Part shown: positions 7,186 to 12,428 of the stretch, one piece after another
How positions within the stretch are numbered: position 1 is the stretch's first letter
How the letters are laid out: the number at the start of each line of letters is the position of its first letter
Assembly: GCA_964516325.1 (NCBI GenBank)
Contig: CAZFAP010000146.1
Span: forward strand, 1-12,428
Reading direction: 5' to 3'
Length of the DNA stretch: 12,428 bases
DNA from: CAZFAP01 sp964516325
GTDB taxonomy: Bacteria; Auribacterota; JABMQX01
Notes under the pieces: generated by a model
What the model saw: only the letters and a program-made list of their open reading frames with translations
Told to the model about the DNA's origin: nothing
The model's database searches: none
Position numbers and translations under genes: made by a program

Positions 7186-7192
7186 AAGGAGG
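7186..7192 (+). promoter_or_regulatory. Ribosome binding site deciding the traR/dksA start
   Basis: AAGGAGG sits 10 bases before the ATG at 7203, while an in-frame ATG-like start at 7182 would contain this site inside its own coding region. This favours 7203. Confidence 0.75.
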
Positions 7193-7202
7193 CGAACCCG
7201 AA

Positions 7203-7577
7203 ATGGACAAAAAGACGCGTGAGAAGTTCAAAAAGACGCTGCTGCGGGAAAGGGAGAAAATAACCGGAGAAATCGCGCTTCTCTCGGAGAGCGCGCTGAG
7301 CAGTTCCCAGCGGGAATCTTCGGGGGACCTTTCCGGATACTCCCTCCACATGGCGGATATGGGCACGGACACGTTCCAGCGCGACCTCGAACTGGGGCTC
7401 GTCTCCAAGGAGCAGGAAATCCTCTATAAGATTGACGAAGCTTTGCGGATGATCGAGGACGGCACGTACGGAATATGCCAGACGTGCGGCAAGCCAATCA
7501 AGGAGTCGCGGCTCAGGGCAGTGCCTTTTGCGAAGTTGTGTATAGCTTGCCAGGAGAAAGAGGAAGGCAAAAAGTAA
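7203..7577 (+). CDS. TraR/DksA-family zinc-finger protein
   Basis: This 124-residue protein has a long charged helical N-terminal part (residues 1-35 and 56-86) that forms the coiled coil of the family. A conserved HMADMGTD segment follows at about 49-56, and a C4 zinc finger has C92, C95, C113 and C116. Family members bind RNA polymerase through the secondary channel and modulate transcription initiation, often with ppGpp. The acidic tip motif DxxDxA of classical DksA is not obvious, and the HxADxGT motif resembles the non-proteobacterial branch of the family. I therefore do not use the symbol dksA. It is preceded by a strong AAGGAGG and sits 67 bases after ileS. Its TAA abuts the lspA ATG, so the two genes are likely co-transcribed and translationally linked. 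A role in coupling growth rate to lipoprotein synthesis is possible but is only inferred from position. Confidence 0.92.
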   Translation: MDKKTREKFKKTLLREREKITGEIALLSESALSSSQRESSGDLSGYSLHMADMGTDTFQRDLELGLVSKEQEILYKIDEALRMIEDGTYGICQTCGKPIKESRLRAVPFAKLCIACQEKEEGKK

Positions 7578-8084
7578 ATGTCGCTGCTCATATCAGCCCT
7601 CATAGTTATCCTGGGGGACCAGGCGATTAAGTGCGTGGTATTCCGTTGGCTGGAGAACCCAACAACGGTTACTTCGTTCCTCCGATTCGTCCACGTCACG
7701 AACCCCGGCGTCGCTTTCGGAATCGGCAAGAACCTCGACCCCGCTTCCGCGGGAAGATATTTCTTCGTCTTCCTTTCGCTCCTCGTGGTGGCAGCGCTGC
7801 TGGCACTTTTCGCTCGCTACTGGAGAACCCGATTCTGGGCGAGGGTCGCTCTCGGGTTAATCGTCGGAGGAGCCGTGAGCAATCTCGCCGACAGGCTTAT
7901 GTTCGGGCACGTGCGAGATTTCATTGATTTCAGTTTTTGGTGGACATTCAACGGAGCCGACCTTGCGATTTGCGTCGGGGTCGTCCTGTTAGTGGTAGGG
8001 ATGCTCAAGGAAGAAAAACGCGGGAAAGCCTCTTCCGGGATGGCGTCGCCCCCGAGCACACCCTCGTCTGGAGGTCCGGGCTGA
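7578..8084 (+). CDS. lspA: Lipoprotein signal peptidase (signal peptidase II)
   Basis: This 168-residue integral membrane aspartic protease cleaves the signal peptide from diacylglyceryl-modified prolipoproteins at the inner membrane. The conserved landmarks are all visible: D14-Q-x-x-K18 in the first segment, TNPGVAFGI at 41-49, GGAVSNLADR ending in the catalytic D105-R106, then GHVRDFIDF and FNGAD with the second catalytic aspartate D128. Four hydrophobic segments lie at about 2-22, 62-80, 88-104 and 128-145. The last 25 residues are a Ser/Pro/Gly-rich cytoplasmic tail longer than usual. The ATG directly follows the TAA of the dksA-like gene and is served by AGGAAGG at 7561-7567, inside that gene. 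It is followed after 72 bases by lgt, the enzyme that acts just before it in the same pathway. Confidence 0.96.
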   Translation: MSLLISALIVILGDQAIKCVVFRWLENPTTVTSFLRFVHVTNPGVAFGIGKNLDPASAGRYFFVFLSLLVVAALLALFARYWRTRFWARVALGLIVGGAVSNLADRLMFGHVRDFIDFSFWWTFNGADLAICVGVVLLVVGMLKEEKRGKASSGMASPPSTPSSGGPG

Positions 8085-8156
8085 ACCCCTTCTGTCCCCG
8101 GGGCAGCCTGCTCGTGAGAAGAAACCCCGCGGGAAAACCAAGAAAGAACCCGCTCA

Positions 8157-8999
8157 ATGCACCCTGTGCTTTTTCGCATTCCCCTTCCTTTTCACCTCGG
8201 ACATCTTGACATTGCCGTCTATGGCGTCATGACTGCCCTCGGCGCCCTTTTCGGCGTGCTGACCGGGGTGAGTCGCGCGAAGAGGTCCGGGGTCAGGACT
8301 AACGACGTCCTGGACCTCGCCCTCTGGGTTCTCATCGCGGGTATCCTCGGCGCAAGAATCTTCTATCTGATTTCCGACATGGATTGGGCGGGGGAAAGCA
8401 AATCGCTGCTGAACATCCTCAAGGTTTTCTTCAAGTTCCGGCAGGGCGGATTGGTGTTTTACGGCGGACTCCTGCTCGCTATCCCTGTGGGGATTGCCTT
8501 CTTGAGGGTGAAGAAGCTTCCCCTCTGGCGACTTGCCGACGTTGCGGCGCCGTCCATCGCGCTGGGCGAAGCCTTTGCCCGGATCGGCTGCTACCTCAAC
8601 GGCTGCTGCTGGGGAAAACGCTGTCCCATCGAATTCCCCTTTCACGTTACTTTCCCGGAAGGGAGCCTCTCCGCGGACTATTATGGCGAGGCGAACATCC
8701 CGCTTTACCCGACGCAGTTCATCTCCTCACTCACGACGGCGATCCTGTTCGTGGTCCTTGCGGTAATCTACGGGAGAAAGAAATTCGACGGGCAGGTCTT
8801 CTGGCTTTACGGGGTACTGTACGGCGTAACGCGGTTTCTCATCGAGTTTCTCAGGGGGGATAACAAGCCGATTCTTTTCGGGGCCCTCACAATCTCCCAG
8901 GGAGTGAGCCTCCTTCTTGTGCTCACGTCGCTGGTCATGCTCTTTGTGCTGAGAGCACGCGCTGCACGGAACTCAGAAGCCGCTGTCCCCCGAACCTGA
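8157..8999 (+). CDS. lgt: Phosphatidylglycerol--prolipoprotein diacylglyceryl transferase
   Basis: This 280-residue polytopic membrane enzyme transfers diacylglycerol from phosphatidylglycerol to the lipobox cysteine of prolipoproteins, the step before LspA. It opens with LFRIPLPFHLGHLDIAVYG, the usual Lgt start. It carries QGGLVFYGGLL at 96-106, the Lgt signature around R142 (GEAFARIGCYLNGCCWG, 137-153) with N148, and RFLIEFLRGDN at 226-236 with E230 and R233. The position of the catalytic-region His of the E. coli enzyme (GGMSFHGG) is Tyr102 here, a change I believe is common outside Proteobacteria. Length is close to normal. The ATG has only a weak purine-rich AAGAAAG upstream, so expression probably depends on reading through from lspA. 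The 72-base gap holds no promoter I can see. It is the last gene of the plus-strand run. Confidence 0.96.
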   Translation: MHPVLFRIPLPFHLGHLDIAVYGVMTALGALFGVLTGVSRAKRSGVRTNDVLDLALWVLIAGILGARIFYLISDMDWAGESKSLLNILKVFFKFRQGGLVFYGGLLLAIPVGIAFLRVKKLPLWRLADVAAPSIALGEAFARIGCYLNGCCWGKRCPIEFPFHVTFPEGSLSADYYGEANIPLYPTQFISSLTTAILFVVLAVIYGRKKFDGQVFWLYGVLYGVTRFLIEFLRGDNKPILFGALTISQGVSLLLVLTSLVMLFVLRARAARNSEAAVPRT

Positions 9000-9024
9000 G
9001 GTGATTTTTCCTCTCCCCTTATTC

Positions 9025-9040
9025 GTTTTCACGTGAAACG
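9025..9040. promoter_or_regulatory. parS-like ParB-binding palindrome (candidate)
   Basis: The 16 bases centred on CACGTG (9030-9035) match the widely conserved parS consensus TGTTTCACGTGAAACA at 13 of 16 positions, including the inner 12-base palindrome TTTCACGTGAAA and one following C. Mismatches are the first two bases and the last one. It lies between convergent genes, where no coding constraint applies. The same bases could instead be a chance palindrome or a weak shared 3' stem, but there is no loop and no terminal T run. Confidence 0.45.
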
Positions 9041-9090
9041 AGTTGGCATCAGCGAACCACCCCTTCCCGGACATGCGGCGTCGCCATCTT

Positions 9091-9657
9091 TTATCCCAGC
9101 GGCGGCTGCGGCTTGTCGGCCGGGGCTGCCTTCGCGGCGCTATTGTGCTTGACCAGTCTGAGGACGTTCCCTTTCCCGAGGAACTCGACCACGTCCATGA
9201 ACCCGCGCATCAGCGCGATCCCTCTCCCCCTCGTCTTGCAGAGATTGTCCCCCGCAGTGCAATCGGGAACGCTGCTCGCGTCAAAGCCTGCCCCCTCGTC
9301 CGTTACGATGATCTCCGCTTCCTCCCGGTCGAGAGAATATGTAACGGCTACTTTCTTCGTTCTGTCGGCTTTGTTGCCGTGCTCGATGGCGTTCAGGAGG
9401 GCTTCTTCCGTCGCCAGACGAACCCCGAAGACGTCCCGGTAAGGGTAGCCCAGGCTCTCCAAATACGCCACAATCTCTTCCCTGACCGCGGGGACTTCCG
9501 CCGCCTCGCGAATGAATAGACTACCGCTTTTCCGATAAAGGTTGCTCTCTGTCAAGGTAGTTTCGTGTGCAGAACCTACGAGGTTTGTCTTTTCTGCGAG
9601 GGTGCGCAGCCTCCGGCTCCGAGTTGACCGGCTACGCCATCGCCGCGTCGAGGTCAC
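9091..9657 (-). CDS. RsbW-like anti-sigma factor / serine kinase (HATPase_c_2)
   Basis: This is a GHKL ATPase of the SpoIIAB/RsbW kind, which holds a sigma factor or other partner and phosphorylates its STAS antagonist. Counting from the longest start, the N box is EEALLNAIEHGN (84-95) with N89, the G1 box is DEGAGFD (120-126), and the G2 box is GRGIALM (144-150). The start is unclear. GTG 9657 overlaps the upstream STAS gene by 26 bases, has no ribosome site and gives a strange Arg-rich first 20 residues. TTG 9555 lies after the STAS stop and begins just ahead of the conserved domain, giving 154 residues, but its ribosome site is also poor. I suspect the shorter protein. The C-terminal KAAPADKPQPPLG tail is low complexity. 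The STAS gene immediately upstream is its expected partner. No sigma factor or PP2C phosphatase is in the window. Confidence 0.87.
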   Translation of the reverse strand: MTSTRRWRSRSTRSRRLRTLAEKTNLVGSAHETTLTESNLYRKSGSLFIREAAEVPAVREEIVAYLESLGYPYRDVFGVRLATEEALLNAIEHGNKADRTKKVAVTYSLDREEAEIIVTDEGAGFDASSVPDCTAGDNLCKTRGRGIALMRGFMDVVEFLGKGNVLRLVKHNSAAKAAPADKPQPPLG

Positions 9658-9982
9658 GATAAATGTTGAAAATCGTATCCAGTTTCGTGATTCGGAAAAC
9701 CTCCATGATCTCCGGCTTGATGCGGCACATCTTCAGGGTCCCGGCGACCTCCTCGATCTTTCGTTTCAGGGTGATGAGCTTTCCCAGCGCGCTGCTCGAC
9801 AAATACTGCACCCCCTGAAAGTCCACGATCAGGCTAATGCCAGGGGAGCTTTCCACCACCGCGTACATTTCTTTTCCCATCTCGTGGATGTTGACCTGGT
9901 CGAGGATGTCGGTGTCCTTGAACCTGATGACGGTGTATTCGCCCTTCCTATCTACGGTAATCCTTTTTGGCTCCTGGTCCAT
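9632..9982 (-). CDS. STAS-domain anti-anti-sigma factor (RsbV/SpoIIAA-like)
   Basis: This 116-residue single-domain STAS protein has the typical pattern of a beta strand (YTVIRFKD), a helix around NIHEMGKEMYAVVE, a strand (SLIVDFQGVQYL) and then the phosphorylation loop SSSALG at 62-67, where S63 or S64 matches the regulatory serine of SpoIIAA. In its unphosphorylated form such a protein binds the RsbW-like kinase and releases the kinase's partner. The start ATG at 9982 has GAGGGGG six bases upstream (9989-9995), which is convincing. The gene lies 54 bases after xylulokinase on the same strand and leads into the RsbW-like gene, with which it forms a partner-switch pair. The pairing is firm from the order of the two genes; what it regulates is unknown. 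Confidence 0.93.
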   Translation of the reverse strand: MDQEPKRITVDRKGEYTVIRFKDTDILDQVNIHEMGKEMYAVVESSPGISLIVDFQGVQYLSSSALGKLITLKRKIEEVAGTLKMCRIKPEIMEVFRITKLDTIFNIYRDLDAAMA

Positions 9983-10036
9983 GATTTTCCCCCTCAGCGG
10001 TCAGCTATTTCTGTCTCAGATCTGACTCGATACTGA

Positions 10037-11578
10037 TTACTTTATCCACCTATTTACGACCTTCGAGCTCTTCACAAAGGTATCTTTCAAGTCCGCGTAA
10101 AGCTTTCGATAAATCGGATAGAAGGATTCGTATATGGCGACATTTGCGGGAATCGGCTCAACCCGAGACGAGATCGAAATTGTCGCCTCGCACGCCTCCG
10201 CGACCGACGAATAGACTCCCGTGCCCACGGCTGCGAGAAGCGCCACGCCAAATGCCGGCCCTTCATCCTTATCTATCGTGACGACGGGCGAGTCAAACAT
10301 GTCCGCCTGCATTTGCCGCCAGAGCTTACTTCTGCCTCCTCCGCCGGATGCCCGAATTTCCTTCGCCTCGACGCCCATGCCTCGGATGATTTCGAGGGAA
10401 TCTCGCAAGCCATAGGTCACGCCTTCCATGACGGCGCGGATAAGGTACTCTTTCTTGTGCCGCGGGGTCAACCCGAAGAAAACAGCTTTGGCGAACGGGT
10501 CGGGGTAAGGCGTTCGTTCGCCGGTGAGATACGGGAGGAAGATGAGACCCTCGCTCCCGACGGGGGCTTTTTCGGCTTTGGCGTCGAGGATGACGTAGGG
10601 GTCAACGCCCTTTTCCTTCGCTTCCGCCATTTCTTCCGTGCCAAGAACGTTCCGAAACCACTGGAACGACCCGCCCGCGGAGAGCATCACGCCCATGATG
10701 TGCCAGGTGTTCGGGGCGGCGTGGCAGAAGGTGTGGACGCGAGCGGACTCGTCGAGCTTCGGGGAATCGGTCGAGGCGAAGACGACCCCGGACGTGCCAA
10801 TCGTGCTTGAGATTAAGCCCTCCTTCACGATGCCGTTCCCGACGCCGCCAGCCGCCTGGTCGCCGCCGCCGCCCACGACGGGGGTCCCGGGGTTCAGACC
10901 AAGCTGCTCCGCAGCCGCTTTGCTCAGCTTCGTCGCGGGAACGGGAGATTCGTAGATTTCCGGCAGCCATTCCTTCGGTATTTCCAGCTCCTGAAGGACT
11001 TCATCCGACCATTTCCGATTTGTAACGTCGAAAAGCGACGTGCCCGAGGCATCCGAGACTTCTCCCGCAAACTCGCCGGTCATCAGAAAGCGAATGTAAT
11101 CCTTCGGCAGGAGAACCTTTTTGACCTTCGCATAAACCTGCGGCTCGTGATTTCTCAACCAGATAATCTTCGGCGCGCTGAAGCCGGTCAGGACGGGATT
11201 GCAGGTCAGGTGAATGACCCGGTCCTTTCCGATTTTCTCGGTGATGTAGCCGCATTCGGCGGCGGTTCGCTGGTCGCACCAGAGGATTGCCGGATGGAGG
11301 ACTTTGCTCGATTTGTCGAGAAAGACCGTCCCGTGCATCTGCCCGGAGAGGCCAATGCCCTTAATGTCGTCCTTCTTGACGCCGGCTTGCCTGACCGCCG
11401 CCCGGATGGACTCGACGGCCGATTTCCACCAATCAGCCGGGGCCTGCTCGGCCCAGCCAGGCTTCGGCGTCGAAAGCGGATGCTCTACGGTGCTTTTCCC
11501 AAGTAACTTCCCCTTCTCATCAATCACGACGGTCTTCGTTCCCGTCGTCCCAATGTCACTTCCAATGTAACAAGCCAT
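10037..11578 (-). CDS. xylB: Xylulokinase (FGGY family)
   Basis: This 513-residue cytoplasmic sugar kinase phosphorylates D-xylulose to xylulose 5-phosphate with ATP, feeding the pentose phosphate pathway. From ATG 11578 it opens MACYIGSDIGTTGTKTVVID, the FGGY phosphate-binding start with D8. SGQMHG at 78-83 is typical of xylulokinases within FGGY. WCDQRT follows at 100-105, and the catalytic base is D240 in GGGGDQAAGGVGNG. The C-terminal domain has the ATP-binding segment IRASGGGGRSKLWRQMQADM. I chose this start because GGAGG (complement of 11585-11589) is six bases upstream and the upstream in-frame 18 codons from 11632 are unconserved. No xylose isomerase, transporter or regulator is adjacent, so the substrate could be another ketopentose or polyol-derived sugar. 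Downstream on the same strand is the STAS/RsbW pair. Confidence 0.95.
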   Translation of the reverse strand: MACYIGSDIGTTGTKTVVIDEKGKLLGKSTVEHPLSTPKPGWAEQAPADWWKSAVESIRAAVRQAGVKKDDIKGIGLSGQMHGTVFLDKSSKVLHPAILWCDQRTAAECGYITEKIGKDRVIHLTCNPVLTGFSAPKIIWLRNHEPQVYAKVKKVLLPKDYIRFLMTGEFAGEVSDASGTSLFDVTNRKWSDEVLQELEIPKEWLPEIYESPVPATKLSKAAAEQLGLNPGTPVVGGGGDQAAGGVGNGIVKEGLISSTIGTSGVVFASTDSPKLDESARVHTFCHAAPNTWHIMGVMLSAGGSFQWFRNVLGTEEMAEAKEKGVDPYVILDAKAEKAPVGSEGLIFLPYLTGERTPYPDPFAKAVFFGLTPRHKKEYLIRAVMEGVTYGLRDSLEIIRGMGVEAKEIRASGGGGRSKLWRQMQADMFDSPVVTIDKDEGPAFGVALLAAVGTGVYSSVAEACEATISISSRVEPIPANVAIYESFYPIYRKLYADLKDTFVKSSKVVNRWIK

Positions 11579-11584
11579 CGTTTT

Positions 11585-11589
11585 CCTCC
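11585..11589 (-). promoter_or_regulatory. Ribosome binding site of xylB
   Basis: On the minus strand TTGGAGGAAAACG precedes the ATG at 11578, with GGAGG six bases from the start codon. This site decides the start against the longer frame beginning at 11632. Confidence 0.8.
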
Positions 11590-11654
11590 AAGAACGTCTC
11601 TCTTCACCGCTGGCGGCTCCGGCAAGCACCATGGGGATGATACAACGCGGGCCT

Positions 11655-11683
11655 CCGCGGGGACACCGGGTATCTTCCCGCGG
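11655..11683. repeat. Inverted repeat between the PIN gene and xylB
   Basis: CCGCGGG (11655-11661) pairs with CCCGCGG (11677-11683) across a 15-base spacer. It sits 24 bases past the stop of the PIN-like gene on the minus strand. No T tract follows in either direction. It may help end the ATPase/PIN transcript, but the evidence is weak. Confidence 0.3.
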
Positions 11684-11706
11684 TTTCCAGCTTGCTAACT
11701 CACGCC

Positions 11707-12171
11707 CTATTGAGCGAACTCCTCAAGGAACTGCTCCAAAAGATACACCCTAACGTGCTCCTCCGCGCTGAGGGCCTGTTTCAACCGATTGTCCGTTGTG
11801 ACAATCAGCGCCTGAGATGAGCAGAGCGCCATCTCAACAAGGCATCTGTCGTATTTATCCCTACGCGGCACCATCGTCTCAACCTTGTCCGGAAGAGGAG
11901 TAACATCTTCGTCATCAACGATTCTCGTTTTGAGCGTGTTCCGGAAAAGAAGCAGGTTCAGTTTACTGAACCGCCCTTTGAAGTCGAGATCCTCGCCGAA
12001 CCTCTTCATGTATCTGTGAAACTTCTTCACGAAAGGCGAGGGCCTTCTGATCAACACGGTGTCGCACCTCTTAACCCACGCGTTCACAAACTTGAACACC
12101 GAGATTCTCTGCCGGGCCTCAGCGTGGGGGCGCATGTAGTCCAGGACCCACTCATCCACAATAAGCTCCAC
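11707..12171 (-). CDS. PIN-like nuclease, partner of the upstream ATPase
   Basis: This 154-residue protein fits a PIN-like metal-dependent ribonuclease. An early acidic residue D6 lies in the first beta strand (LIVDEWVLDYM). A late block RDKYDRCLVEMAL has D105/D108 and E113, followed by the strand ALIVTTDNRL with D127; such blocks bind the divalent metals in PIN domains. The middle (30-85) is helical and basic. No signal peptide is present. The start is GTG 12171, which directly follows the TGA of the ATPase gene (12172-12174), with GGAGG at 12178-12182. The two genes are thus very likely co-expressed. An ATPase with a PIN-like partner suggests a sensor-effector pair in which the ATPase controls RNA cleavage. 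A simple VapC-type toxin is less likely because the partner is an ATPase and not a small DNA-binding antitoxin. The fold is inferred from motifs only. Confidence 0.68.
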   Translation of the reverse strand: MELIVDEWVLDYMRPHAEARQRISVFKFVNAWVKRCDTVLIRRPSPFVKKFHRYMKRFGEDLDFKGRFSKLNLLLFRNTLKTRIVDDEDVTPLPDKVETMVPRRDKYDRCLVEMALCSSQALIVTTDNRLKQALSAEEHVRVYLLEQFLEEFAQ

Positions 12172-12428
12172 TCATTCCTCCGCAACGATCTGGAAGAACT
12201 CCCTAGTCTCCTTCAATTCGGTCTCGTAGAACGCCTTGAGTCCGCCTTCAATCTGGCCCTTGTCGTTCACTTCTTGTCTCTCAATCTTCGCGGCATTGCC
12301 TTCCTTGCGCAGGTAGTACACGGCAAGGTCCTTGGCGCTCAGGCGGTCTCCTGCGACGGCGTTCAGCAACGACACAACAACGTGTTCGCTGTGCGATGTT
12401 ATCACGAAACACTTATCCTCCTCTTCGG
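12172..12428 (-). CDS. AAA family ATPase, C-terminal end (DUF3696-like), partial
   Basis: This is the last 84 residues of a gene that begins beyond the right edge. The frame is open to base 12428; the GTG at 12405 is internal. The visible part starts EEEDKCFVITSHSEH, the strand and switch histidine that follow Walker B in SMC/OLD-like ATPases, then LSAKDLAVYYLRKEG and a tail with EGGLKAFYETELKETREFF. This resembles the DUF3696 end of stand-alone AAA ATPases found in defence and toxin-like operons. Walker A and B themselves are outside the window, so ATPase activity is inferred. It ends TGA directly against the PIN-like gene's GTG. Such ATPases often sense or restrain a toxic effector encoded next to them, which is the role I would guess here. 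Confidence 0.75.
   Translation of the reverse strand, partial: EEEDKCFVITSHSEHVVVSLLNAVAGDRLSAKDLAVYYLRKEGNAAKIERQEVNDKGQIEGGLKAFYETELKETREFFQIVAEE

Noticed and set aside
8085..8156. Promoter or extra small gene between lspA and lgt
   Set aside because: The 72 bases hold no -35/-10 pair and no start with a ribosome site; CCCCGGGG is only a short palindrome.
11579..11632. Longer xylB start at 11632
   Set aside because: The 18 extra residues are unconserved and include the strong GGAGG site for ATG 11578.

Overview
This is a GC-rich bacterial window with close gene packing, GGAGG-type ribosome binding sites and ATGA/GTGA stop-start overlaps. It carries lspA and lgt, the bacterial lipoprotein-processing enzymes, plus a TraR/DksA zinc-finger protein and an RsbV/RsbW-type regulatory pair. 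Together these suggest a free-living bacterium, probably diderm and from a poorly sampled lineage. I cannot name the phylum from the sequence. No tRNA, rRNA, CRISPR array or insertion sequence was found.

Layout, plus strand. Bases 1-315 are the 3' end of larB (nickel-pincer cofactor synthesis). Bases 343-3097 form a coupled three-gene block resembling a restriction-modification cassette: an Mrr-like PD-(D/E)XK protein, a single-HKD phospholipase-D-type nuclease fused to a winged helix, and the C-terminal half of a beta-class DNA methyltransferase. The methyltransferase lacks the half that should carry the DPPY catalytic motif. The Mrr-like protein has Leu and Arg where the family normally has Gln and Lys. 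The cassette therefore looks either decayed or rebuilt around the PLD nuclease. Bases 3137-3859 encode a membrane 4Fe-4S protein of the NapH/CcoG type. A non-coding stretch of about 470 bases (3860-4330) follows. It holds several small hairpins, a three-unit 10-base repeat and a good sigma70-type promoter for ileS.

Bases 4331-8999 are a housekeeping run: ileS, a traR/dksA-family gene, lspA and lgt. The last two are successive parts of the lipoprotein pathway: Lgt adds diacylglycerol and LspA then removes the signal peptide.

Layout, minus strand. After a convergent junction (9000-9090) that contains a parS-like palindrome, all genes point left. In transcription order from the right edge they are a truncated AAA ATPase (DUF3696-like end), an abutting PIN-like nuclease gene, xylulokinase, an STAS anti-anti-sigma factor and an RsbW-like kinase. 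The ATPase/PIN pair looks like a two-gene defence or toxin module and is the most promising accessory system here together with the nuclease cassette.
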